Origin: Verrucomicrobia bacterium Tous-C9LFEB
Lineage (GTDB): Bacteria; Verrucomicrobiota; Verrucomicrobiia; Methylacidiphilales; UBA1321
Reading direction: 5' to 3'
DNA: 64,000 nucleotides
Assembly: GCA_002304345.1 (NCBI GenBank)
Contig: NEUU01000001.1
Location: 248,001-312,000, forward strand
The translations under genes were made by a program, and so were the position numbers. The notes beneath the pieces are model-generated. The model saw only the letters and a list, made by a program, of their open reading frames with translations, searched no databases and was not told the origin of the DNA. Shown piece by piece: positions 9,060 to 17,078 of this stretch (its first letter is position 1; every line of letters starts with the position of its first letter).

Positions 9060-10005
9060 GACATGGAAATGGACAACCGTCGCCGCAGTCGCCGGCGGTT
9101 CCCTACTCGGCTCGCTCCAAGCAGCCGTCATCACGTTGGAAAATTTCACTGGAGTAGCCGACGGTACGCTCCTCACGAGTGTTCGCAGATGGACGCTCCA
9201 AAGCGGCTCGCCTGGCTCGCCGACCTGGGGTGCGCTCGTCTTCCGCCGTTGGCGAAGCTGCCGGGCGACCACGCTTTTGGCCGCAGCCTGCCTCTTCGCC
9301 GCTCCGGCCGTGTTTGCCGAATCGGTCGCATTCGAAGAAACCTTTTCCGCCGCGCAGGACGGCTCGGCTTTGGTGGAAGCCGAAGGCTGGAAGCTCAGCT
9401 TCGGGGAAGACTCCAGCGCCAGAGTCGAACTCGCCGCCGGATTCTCGGGCCAGGGTGCCCGCATCGAACGCAAGGAACAGTACCAACGCCTGATTCCCGA
9501 GGACCATGTTCACTTTCTCCAAGAAGGAATTCCGGGGGAGTTCCGGATGAAAATCCGATTCATGACCCCGAACGATGGCTACACGATCGCCCAGGTTCTG
9601 ATCGGCCGAAATGACGGTATCCACGGCCTAGCTCTCCGCTTCAATGGCGGCGAACACGACGGCTTCGCCGACAATTTCCTGCAGGTTTCCCGCGGCGGAA
9701 AAAGCTGGGGGGTAATCGAATTCGCGAATTTCAAGGCCGCCACTTGGCAAAAGCAAACTTGGTACGAAATCGCCATCACCGACATTCTTCCCGAAGCGGG
9801 ATCGGGATCAAATAAGGTTCACGCTAAACTCACCGTGCGCGAGGTTGACGGCGCGCAGACAGTCCTGCTCGAGGCCGTTCCAATCGAATCCGTGGGCACA
9901 ACCGGCGGCTTCACGAAGATCAACGTCGTGCTTGTTGGGAACTGCGGCGCCCCCAGCGCGTTCGACATTGACGACATCAAGGTCCAGGCGGGTCCCTCCA
10001 AGTGA
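9060..10005 (+). CDS. Secreted protein of unknown function with two signal peptides in series
   Basis: The frame from ATG 9060 gives 315 residues. A first signal peptide (VAAVAGGSLLGSLQA) leads to ITLENFTGVADGTLLTS. About 50 residues later a second one (TTLLAAACLFAAPAVFA) leads to VAFEETFSAAQDGSALVEAEGWKL, a similar strand pattern. The remainder is a single beta-sandwich, with GLALRFNGGEHDGF and a C-terminal FDIDDIKVQ typical of LamG-like folds. This looks like the head of one paralogue fused in frame to a second complete one. I see no ATG or GTG start just before the second signal. Confidence 0.6.
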
Positions 10006-10141
10006 CCCTAGACCGCCCGGAAAGCCATGCTGACGTCGAGCAGAACGCCTTTTACCGTCTGCTGTGTGCAGGGCTTCGTGAACCCAATTCCCTAAGGTTG
10101 AACGACCATACCCAAAATCCCGCCATACGAAAAAATTCGGA

Positions 10142-12202
10142 ATGAAAAACCTCTTCATCTTCACGCTGCGTGCATGGGCAATCACTTTCGCCTGCACCAA
10201 CCTCCATGCCGACGTTACATTGCCTGCGATCATTTCCGATCATATGGTTCTCCAGAGGGCTTCTCAAGTGCCTGTCTGGGGGAAGGCTGATCCGGGGGAA
10301 GGCGTTAGCGTCACGATCGAGGGCCAGAACGTAAAGACCGAGGCGAACTCTGAAGGGCGGTGGGCCACCAGCTTGAACCTTGAAAAATTTCCGGCGGGTC
10401 CATTCGAAATGACTGTGGAAGGAAAGAATAAGATCCTCATCAAGGACGTGCTTGTCGGGGAAGTTTGGGTCGCCTCGGGACAGTCGAATATGGAAATGAC
10501 CGTGAAGAGCACGCTGGGTGCGAACGAAGTCATTAATAACTCGGCCAACAATGCGATTCGGGAGTTTTCGGTCGCCAAGAAAGCTGCTCCTGAACCGGTG
10601 GAGGAAGCGTCCGGACGGTGGGTTTCGGCCTCCCCGGAGAAGACCGGCTCGTTTTCAGCCGTCGGTTATTTCTTCGCGAGGAAACTCAACGAAGATTTGA
10701 ACGTGCCTGTCGGGATCATCAATACGTCCTGGGGTGGCACGCCTTCTCAATCCTGGACGAGCGTCGGAGCCATTGAGAAAATTCCCGAGTTCAAAGTCTT
10801 TCGCGAGCGCATTATCCCTCTGGTGAAGGAACATCCCGAGAAGAAGAGAGTCTTTGTGGAACAACTGACGGCGTGGATAAAGAAGAACCAGCGTGAGGAC
10901 AAGCCGGTCGGGGATGCCGGGAAATATGCCGATGTGGATATTTCCTCCGAGGGATGGGTTCCAGTCACACTCCCCGGACCCGTCACCGCAGCAGGCTTGC
11001 CGGAGGCCGGGGCTGTCTGGCTTCGCAAAACGATCGATCCTCCGCAAAAAAAGACCGGCATCGGGCTCTCGCTCCCGATCGATGGTTTCGACAGCATTTA
11101 CTGGAATGGGAAACTGATTGCCCGAACTTCCATCAACAACTTCCCCGGCCTTGGTTTTGTCCGACAGTACGGAGTCTACACGATTCCAGTCAGCGAGGTC
11201 CGCGACGACAAAAACGTGCTCGCGATTCGATTGTATCAACCTGTCGGACCTGCGGCGTTCTCGGCCATTCCCAAAGCCGGGGCGACTCCTTTGCAAAATG
11301 GATGGATCGCTAAGGCGGAATTCGCGTTCCCTCCGGTGGATGAAAAAGAAAAGAACATGGCTCCTTCCGCCCCCAAGCAAGCACCCGCCGCTCAAAATGC
11401 GCCAGCTTTTCTTTTTAATGGAATGGTGAATCCAATCCTTCCTTACGCCATCAAGGGAGTCGTCTGGTATCAGGGTGAGTCCAACGTTGGCCGCGCCTAT
11501 CAATACCGCACGATATTTCCCTTGTTAATAACGGATTGGCGGGAGCATTGGAAGCGGGGCGATTTCCCATTCTATTTCGTGCAACTCGCCAACTTCCAGC
11601 CCAAGAAAGATATTCCTGGTGAAAGCGCATGGGCGGAACTTCGTGAAGCCCAGAGCATGACCCTAAATATTCCAAACACTGGACAAGCCGTCGCCATCGA
11701 TATTGGGGAAGCCGGAGATATTCATCCACGGAACAAGAAAGATGTCGGGGAACGCCTCGCCGCCATCGCACTGGCGAACGACTACGGAAAAAATGTGCCG
11801 TTCTCAGGCCCCATTTACGAATCCATGAAGATCGAAAGCGGAAAGATAGAATTGGCGTTTCGTCACGCGGAAGGCGGGCTTGTTGCCAAGCCTCTTCGTG
11901 ACTTCTACGACGTAAGGACGATTACTGAGGAAACCGCGCCGCTCGTCCGCCACAGCCTCCGAAATGAGCTGGAAGGATTCGCTATTTGCGGTGAAGACAA
12001 GAAATGGGTTTGGGCCGATGCAAGGATCGTCGGCGACAAGCTCCTCGTTTGGTCAGACGCCGTTCCCAATCCTGTGGCGGTGCGCTATGCGTGGGCGGAC
12101 AACCCCACGTGCAATTTGTACAATGGTGCCGGCCTTCCCGCCTCGCCATTCCGGACTGATGAGTTTGGAAGTGTCACCAAGACCGCAGATGATAGGCCAT
12201 GA
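10142..12202 (+). CDS. Sialate O-acetylesterase (SASA family, secreted)
   Basis: The product has 686 residues. A signal peptide (to about residue 23) and an N-terminal beta domain (DVTLPAIISDHMVLQR) precede the SGNH-type esterase. The nucleophile is Ser115 in ASGQSNME, a second block is VVWYQGESN, and the catalytic Asp/His lie in DIGEAGDIHPRNK. A galactose-binding-like insertion sits at ~270-380, as is usual in these long Bacteroidota/Verrucomicrobiota forms. The enzyme removes O-acetyl groups from sialic acids or other acetylated glycans. A paralogue of the same length lies at 53145-55205. Confidence 0.9.
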   Translation: MKNLFIFTLRAWAITFACTNLHADVTLPAIISDHMVLQRASQVPVWGKADPGEGVSVTIEGQNVKTEANSEGRWATSLNLEKFPAGPFEMTVEGKNKILIKDVLVGEVWVASGQSNMEMTVKSTLGANEVINNSANNAIREFSVAKKAAPEPVEEASGRWVSASPEKTGSFSAVGYFFARKLNEDLNVPVGIINTSWGGTPSQSWTSVGAIEKIPEFKVFRERIIPLVKEHPEKKRVFVEQLTAWIKKNQREDKPVGDAGKYADVDISSEGWVPVTLPGPVTAAGLPEAGAVWLRKTIDPPQKKTGIGLSLPIDGFDSIYWNGKLIARTSINNFPGLGFVRQYGVYTIPVSEVRDDKNVLAIRLYQPVGPAAFSAIPKAGATPLQNGWIAKAEFAFPPVDEKEKNMAPSAPKQAPAAQNAPAFLFNGMVNPILPYAIKGVVWYQGESNVGRAYQYRTIFPLLITDWREHWKRGDFPFYFVQLANFQPKKDIPGESAWAELREAQSMTLNIPNTGQAVAIDIGEAGDIHPRNKKDVGERLAAIALANDYGKNVPFSGPIYESMKIESGKIELAFRHAEGGLVAKPLRDFYDVRTITEETAPLVRHSLRNELEGFAICGEDKKWVWADARIVGDKLLVWSDAVPNPVAVRYAWADNPTCNLYNGAGLPASPFRTDEFGSVTKTADDRP

Positions 12203-12247
12203 GGTAACACTGGTCCCTTCGGGCTATACAACTTGGAGACAATAAAT

Positions 12248-13210
12248 ATGCATGCAATGATTCTAGACGAAAAACTGAATTTTTCCTGGCGCGAAATGCC
12301 GGACCCGATCCGCAAGGCAGATGACGTGCTGATCAAGGTCCACGCGGCGGCGGTCAACCGCGCTGACCTGATGCAGAAAGAGGGCTGCTACGCCTCTCCC
12401 GAGGGCTGGCCGCAGTGGTGCGGGCTCGAAGTGGCAGGCGAGGTTCTGGAAGCGCCCGCCGGAGCCACCTCCAAGCCCGGCGATAAAGTTTGTGCGCTTC
12501 TGGGCGGCGGCGGATATTCGGAGCTCGTTACCGCACCAGCGGGGATGGTCATCCCGATCCCCGAAGGGCTGTCGATGATCGAAGCCGCCTCTCTGCCGGA
12601 GGTCTGGAGCACGGTCTACCTTAATTTGCAGATGGAGGCCGGTGGCATGAAGCCGGGTGACGTATTCTATATGCAGGCAGGCGCGAGCGGCGTCGGACTG
12701 GCGGCGATCCAGTTTGCCAAGCAGATGGGGGCCGAAGTGATCACCACCGTCGATTCTCCCGAGAAAGCGGAGTTCGTCCGCAAACTCGGAGCCGACTATG
12801 TGCTCGACTACCGCAGCGACGATGTGCGCCCGGTCATCGAAGCGCATCCTCCGAGTGTCGCGCTGGACTGCATCGGCGGCAAGCTGATGGGCGAATGTTT
12901 ACGCAACATGGCGTTTGGCGGCCGCTGGATTATGATTGCCACCATGGGCGGCAGCGAGGCAGTGATCAATCTTGAAAGCGTCTGGCGCAAGCGGGTTCGC
13001 TTGATCGGCAGCACGCTGCGCAGCCGCACCCCGGAAGAGAAGAGTGCGATCCTTCAGTCGCTTCAACAGAAGTTGTGGCCCCTCTTCACGGCGCGTAAGC
13101 TCATCACCAACATCCACGCGGTGTTTCCGATTCAGAAAGCGGACGAAGCGCACGGCGTGCTCCGTCGCAGCGAAAACATCGGCAAAGTGGTTCTGGAAAT
13201 TCAAAGTTGA
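12248..13210 (+). CDS. Quinone oxidoreductase-like MDR protein (zinc-free)
   Basis: The product has 320 residues. The N-terminal GroES-like domain has HAAAVNRADLMQKEGCY, and the Rossmann domain has QAGASGVGLAAIQFAKQMGA, the AxGxVG nucleotide motif of NADPH:quinone oxidoreductases. Zinc ligands of alcohol dehydrogenases are absent. GGAGAC lies about 7 bases before ATG 12248, which supports this start. The SDR gene follows 15 bp downstream, so both are probably one operon with the Gfo/Idh gene. The substrate is unknown. Confidence 0.85.
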   Translation: MHAMILDEKLNFSWREMPDPIRKADDVLIKVHAAAVNRADLMQKEGCYASPEGWPQWCGLEVAGEVLEAPAGATSKPGDKVCALLGGGGYSELVTAPAGMVIPIPEGLSMIEAASLPEVWSTVYLNLQMEAGGMKPGDVFYMQAGASGVGLAAIQFAKQMGAEVITTVDSPEKAEFVRKLGADYVLDYRSDDVRPVIEAHPPSVALDCIGGKLMGECLRNMAFGGRWIMIATMGGSEAVINLESVWRKRVRLIGSTLRSRTPEEKSAILQSLQQKLWPLFTARKLITNIHAVFPIQKADEAHGVLRRSENIGKVVLEIQS

Positions 13211-13225
13211 AGTGAGTACCCAGCC

Positions 13226-13969
13226 ATGACATTTGAAAATAAAATAGCCATCATTACGGGAGCCGCCTCAGGGATGGGACTGCTCGCGGCGCAAGAATTG
13301 GTGAAGGCGGGAGCCAAGGTCGTCATTGTTGACGTAAATAAAGAGGCGGTGGAAGCCGCCGCCCAAGATATCTGCACGAGAGGTGGAGAGGCTCTTGGAC
13401 TCCAGTCGGATGTCCGCATCTACGCACAGGTAAAAGCCGTGGCAGGCGAGGCATTGAAAAAATATGGCCGCATCGACATCCTGTTGAATTTCGCGGGCGG
13501 AGCCGAAACCAGGATGTGCAATTGCCATAAGCCTTTCCACGAGTTACCCGTCGAAGTCATCGATTGGGGGCTCGACGTGAATCTGAAAGGCGCGGTTTAC
13601 TTCTGCCACGCCGTCATGGGCGCGATGATAAATCAAAAGAATGGAGTCATCGTCAATCTCGGTTCCGTGACGGGAGTAGAAGGTTCCGCCGGAGCGGTGA
13701 ACTACAGCGCCGCAAAAAGCGGAATCATCGGGCTCACCAAAGCCTTGGCACTCTCCGGAGCGCCCCATGGGGTCAGAGTCTGTTGCGTGTCTCCCGGTCC
13801 GGTGTTGACCCGGCCAGGCATGGCCAACATGCAAACTCGCTTGGGTCGCACCGCGCAACCGATAGAAGTAGTGGACTTGATCTTATACCTCTGTTCCGAC
13901 AAAGCGGCGTTCATCACGGGTGCGAACTATCTGATCGATGGTGGTCGCACCTGCGGCGGCATGGACTGA
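13226..13969 (+). CDS. Short-chain dehydrogenase/reductase (SDR)
   Basis: The product has 247 residues, the standard classical-SDR size. It has the NAD(P) motif TGAASGMG (residues 11-18), NFAGG in place of NNAG, the catalytic VNYSAAKSG (Tyr-xxx-Lys), and a C-terminal ITGANYLIDGG. Asp after beta2 (VIVDVN) favours NAD(H). It lies between an MDR oxidoreductase and a Gfo/Idh/MocA enzyme, so a sugar or polyol oxidation role is plausible. The substrate cannot be told. Confidence 0.9.
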   Translation: MTFENKIAIITGAASGMGLLAAQELVKAGAKVVIVDVNKEAVEAAAQDICTRGGEALGLQSDVRIYAQVKAVAGEALKKYGRIDILLNFAGGAETRMCNCHKPFHELPVEVIDWGLDVNLKGAVYFCHAVMGAMINQKNGVIVNLGSVTGVEGSAGAVNYSAAKSGIIGLTKALALSGAPHGVRVCCVSPGPVLTRPGMANMQTRLGRTAQPIEVVDLILYLCSDKAAFITGANYLIDGGRTCGGMD

Positions 13970-14008
13970 AGAATACAGGGAGTGTCTCTTAAGAATTTCA
14001 AAGGTAAC

Positions 14009-15166
14009 ATGTCTAGGATTTGGAAAATTGGAATAGTGAAGGACAGTTCGAAGCCGATGCTCGGACTCCATGCGCTCCATGTCGCGTTTCGAGGACTGCC
14101 GAATGTAGAGGTCGTCGCCCATGTCGACTCCAATCCCGCCAACCTCGGACAGAAAATGGCTTACACTCAAGCCAAGCGCCATTATTCCGACTATGTTGAA
14201 ATGCTCGATCAGGAGAAGCCGGATATTGTCGTCCTCTGCTCCAGGCATCCAGGGGACCACTTCGCCCAGATCAAAGCGGCCGCCGAAAGAGGATGCCATA
14301 TCTATTGCGAAAAGCCACTGACCGCCGACCTGCGCGAAGCCGATGAAATTGTCAAACTTGTTTCTGAAAAGCATATCAAGATAGGCGTCGCGCACCCGGC
14401 ACGATACTCCCTCGCATATCTGACCATGAAGAGGCTCATCGAAAGCGGTGAGATTGGAACACCATTCACTGCCTACGGAAGAGGGAAGTGTGACCATCGA
14501 GGAGGAGGAGAGGATATGATCGTTTTGGGCACGCATATCCTCGATCTACAAACATTTCTCTTCGGTGAACCCCAACGCGTATGGGCCGACATCAAGACAA
14601 ACGGATGCGCCATATCCAAGCAAGACAGAGAGAAGACCGTTGAGCCAATAGGCCCAGCTGTTGGCGATGACATCTACGCATGCTTCAACTTTCCAAACGG
14701 CGTTCGAGGAATCTTCGAAAGCCGACGAAATCTTCCTGGCCCTTCCAGCGGAATTGTGCAGATGGGCCTGACCGTCACCGGCTCGAAGGGGGCACTTTCC
14801 GTGCGCTTCAACGATTCCGCAACGCCAGTCTGCAACCTGCGCATGAGCAGAAAGCCACTCCCCCCGGAGGATGAAACTGGATTTGAGGAAGTTCCTTTGA
14901 CCGAAACTCGCTCCATCCATGGAGCTATGCCTCTGGACTATTCTCTGTGTGGCCAGCCAGACATTCCCATCGCGAGTTTCTTTCTCGACGCCAACCGATT
15001 TGCCGTCGTGGACCTGATGGACGCCATCGAAGAAGATCGGCGCCCCGTTTCTAATGTCTTCAATGCCAGAACCGCACTGGAAATGATCTACGGCGTCTAC
15101 GCGTCGAGTTTGGCAAAGCGGGAAATTGAACTACCTCTTGCCGACAGGTCGCATCCGCTCGAATAA
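14009..15166 (+). CDS. Gfo/Idh/MocA-family oxidoreductase
   Basis: The product has 385 residues from ATG 14009, which has AAAGG five bases upstream; an in-frame GTG at 13982 would add nine residues. The N-terminal Rossmann domain includes VVAHVDSNPANLG and PDIVVLCSRHPGDH, and the family signature EKP occurs in IYCEKPLTADLREAD. A C-terminal alpha/beta domain follows (HPARYSLAYLTMKRLIESGEIG, then GTHILDLQTFLFG). These enzymes oxidise or reduce sugars, inositols or similar compounds with NAD(P). It is third in the oxidoreductase operon. Confidence 0.9.
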   Translation: MSRIWKIGIVKDSSKPMLGLHALHVAFRGLPNVEVVAHVDSNPANLGQKMAYTQAKRHYSDYVEMLDQEKPDIVVLCSRHPGDHFAQIKAAAERGCHIYCEKPLTADLREADEIVKLVSEKHIKIGVAHPARYSLAYLTMKRLIESGEIGTPFTAYGRGKCDHRGGGEDMIVLGTHILDLQTFLFGEPQRVWADIKTNGCAISKQDREKTVEPIGPAVGDDIYACFNFPNGVRGIFESRRNLPGPSSGIVQMGLTVTGSKGALSVRFNDSATPVCNLRMSRKPLPPEDETGFEEVPLTETRSIHGAMPLDYSLCGQPDIPIASFFLDANRFAVVDLMDAIEEDRRPVSNVFNARTALEMIYGVYASSLAKREIELPLADRSHPLE

Positions 15167-15180
15167 CGAACGTCACGATC

Positions 15181-15740
15181 ATGTCCGAGGACGACTATGC
15201 GCCGAATCAGCTTCGTAAAGCTGGAATTCCGCCAGCCGGTATCAAATATGTCATTATTTCGTACCTGCATTCCGACCACGTTGGAGCGTTGGACTCCTTC
15301 CCGAGCGCGCTTCATTTTATCCAACGTTCAGAACTGGAATATGCAGACAATAAACAGGCCGTTGAAAGGCTTGGTCTAAAACTTCATATTCTTGAGGGAG
15401 AGGATTATTACGAGGTTTTCGGGGATGATTCCATAAAAAATATTATTCACGCCCGGTCACGCCCCAGGACATCAATCGTTGTTGCTTGGTTTCCCGCAGG
15501 GCAAAAAAACTTTGTTGGCAGGAGATAGCGTCTACGTCGATGAAATATTAAAAGAAGAAGCCTTGCCTGGAATCGCTTGGAACTACGATACAGAGAAAAC
15601 CACACTTACCCGCATCAGGCTAATGGGAGTCGATGGAATCAGAATCATTTCGGGCACAGTTCCACTTCAATCTAAACCGGAATACAATTTTGTGAAGGAA
15701 GGCGAAATTCCGCTGCCCATCCAGCCATGCAAACCATGCG
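15181..15740 (+). pseudogene. Frameshifted metallo-beta-lactamase-fold hydrolase remnant (lactonase-like)
   Basis: Frame 1 from 15181 gives ISYLHSDHVGALDSFPSA and frame 2 from about 15458 gives PGHAPGHQSLLLGFPQGK, LLAGDSVYVDEIL and GIRIISGT. Read together they match the HxHxDH...H...D...H order of MBL-fold hydrolases such as AHL lactonases. The frame breaks after the CAC codon at 15450-15452. The N-terminal ~80 residues are gone, the first His of HxHxDH is Tyr, and the 3' end runs into the recombinase remnant near 15740. It is not functional. An insertion scar is the simplest explanation. Confidence 0.75.
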
Positions 15741-15779
15741 CGATCTCCTGCGCTCTGACCGCGCCTCAGCCGAAGTGAT

Positions 15780-16648
15780 GGGTCATAGCCTGAGATATGG
15801 AGACTGACTCCCGTAATCTTCAGTTTTCGGCATTGCTTGGCGAAACGGGAGGCGCGAATTCCTTCGGGTTGCAGACGGAGTCGAGGGAATAGGAAACCTT
15901 CCTTTGGCAGTTGATCGAGGAGATGTTGGATGTTTGGTCCAATGACAATGGCGGCACCATGAAAGAGTTGGGTTTGGAGTTTCTTGCGGCGATAGGTGAT
16001 TCGCTTTTGATCCGCGTCGATATTGTCGCGCTGGAGACACGCAATATCGGTTTGCGATCCGCCAGTTTCCCATAGCATTTGGAGGTAGAGTTTGAATTCG
16101 GGTTCATGTTCTTTGGCGACGAGTTGACAATGCTGGTCGTAGGTGATGGCTTGCATTCGCTTGGTCAGAATTTTGGGCCAGGCGCGACGAACGAGGACTG
16201 GGGAAAGCAACCAGCCCAAATCCATTGCCCGGTTGTGCATGATCCGAAGCCATTTATTGGTGGACGTTCCGGCTTTGGGATGCCGCAGTACCGCTAGGAA
16301 ATGAGCGCTCTCGGTGTAGAGCAGGGGAAGATTGCGGATGATTTGAAACGGAGCGCAACGCATCATTTTCTGCCAGCGGATTTTGGTGCCATCCTGATAT
16401 CCTGCTTCCATGTCTCTCATCACGTCGTCCCAGGTGCGGGACATCAGTTCTGGGGATTTGGAGGCGAGATAGACCCGCGCCATGGCCAAGTTCATTTGTG
16501 GTTGTTCGACGGACTGATTTTTTCCGGCGAGCAATCGTTTGGCCTTAGCCTCTTGTTTGGTGCGGAGGCTTTGCTGTTTGCCGGTGAGAATGTCTTCCAA
16601 ATAGAAGTTGCCCTTGTTGCGGCGGTACATCCGGTAACGATCCTGCAT
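15780..16648 (-). pseudogene. Tyrosine recombinase/phage-type integrase, C-terminally truncated
   Basis: The start (MQDRYRMYRRNKGNFYLED) and N-terminal DNA-binding region look complete. The catalytic domain begins with LWETGGSQTDIACL and goes on to GFLFPRLR and KITGVSLH. At the place where the HxxR box and the C-terminal Tyr should follow, the frame turns into unrelated residues read antisense through the MBL remnant, down to 15620. The usual catalytic Arg of box I is also not evident, as in related verrucomicrobial recombinases with TGxSQ. The protein is probably inactive. It sits beside a tRNA 3'-end copy, its probable att site. Confidence 0.75.
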
Positions 16649-16810
16649 GGTGTTCTCCCATACTGAATCTTACCCGAGGCATCCGTTGTCGCGTCAGCGA
16701 GCAGTCGGACACTGCACTGGCGATTGTAACGAGCAGTGAGCACGCTCAATCGTTCGGCGCATCTTACTGGCAAATGGGCCAAAAATCGCCTTTTCCTCGA
16801 AGGCGAGGCT

Positions 16811-16829
16811 TGCAAGTCAACAACTTGCA
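16811..16829. repeat. Small hairpin beside att site
   Basis: Inverted repeat TGCAAGT-N5-ACTTGCA directly next to the tRNA-end copy, on its outer (CCA) side. It could be an arm-type site for the recombinase or chance; there is no T-run for a terminator. Confidence 0.35.
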
Positions 16830-16832
16830 GGC

Positions 16833-16855
16833 TGGCGGACGGGGAGGGATTCGAA
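16833..16855 (-). mobile_element. tRNA 3'-end copy, probable att half-site (tRNA-Ser-like)
   Basis: Read on the minus strand, these 23 bases form the last part of a tRNA in order: T-loop TTCGAAT, T-stem CCCTC, acceptor strand CCCGTCC, discriminator G, then CCA. The 5' T-stem strand and the rest of the tRNA are absent. G73 and the implied GGACGGG 5' acceptor strand suit tRNA-Ser. Integrases commonly duplicate exactly such a tRNA 3' end on integration, and a recombinase gene lies 185 bp away. Confidence 0.7.
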
Positions 16856-17005
16856 ATCTATCTGAATCCACTGGCCTCCGTGGTGCGCAAACTTTGAAGT
16901 TACAATTTGTCGACAAACAAGTTCATTCTTTGCCGCCGGCTGCGAGATTCTACTGGAAATCGCAGTAATTTTTAAGGGGTTACAGATCTTTTTTTGAGAA
17001 ATTCA

Positions 17006-17064
17006 TTGACGTGAAGCACATTCTTTCGTACTAATCCCTATCTAACCTATAGGAATAATAGATA
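17006..17064 (+). promoter_or_regulatory. Promoter and CCTATAGG operator of the TonB-receptor operon
   Basis: A -35 TTGACG (17006-17011) and a -10 TACTAA (17029-17034) are separated by 17 bp. Directly downstream lies TATCTA-N-CCTATAGG-N5-TAGATA (17039-17064), where a bound repressor would cover the transcription start. AAGGAG follows, 9 bases before the ATG at 17079. The TATAGGAAT-A/T-ATAGA segment is nearly repeated upstream of the monooxygenase operon at 24472-24493. Confidence 0.6.
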
Positions 17065-17078
17065 AGGAGATTGCTTAC

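Noticed and set aside
15620-15779. C-terminal 53 codons of the recombinase frame
   Set aside because: They are read antisense through the MBL remnant and do not match recombinase HxxR or Tyr boxes, so I end the remnant near 15780.
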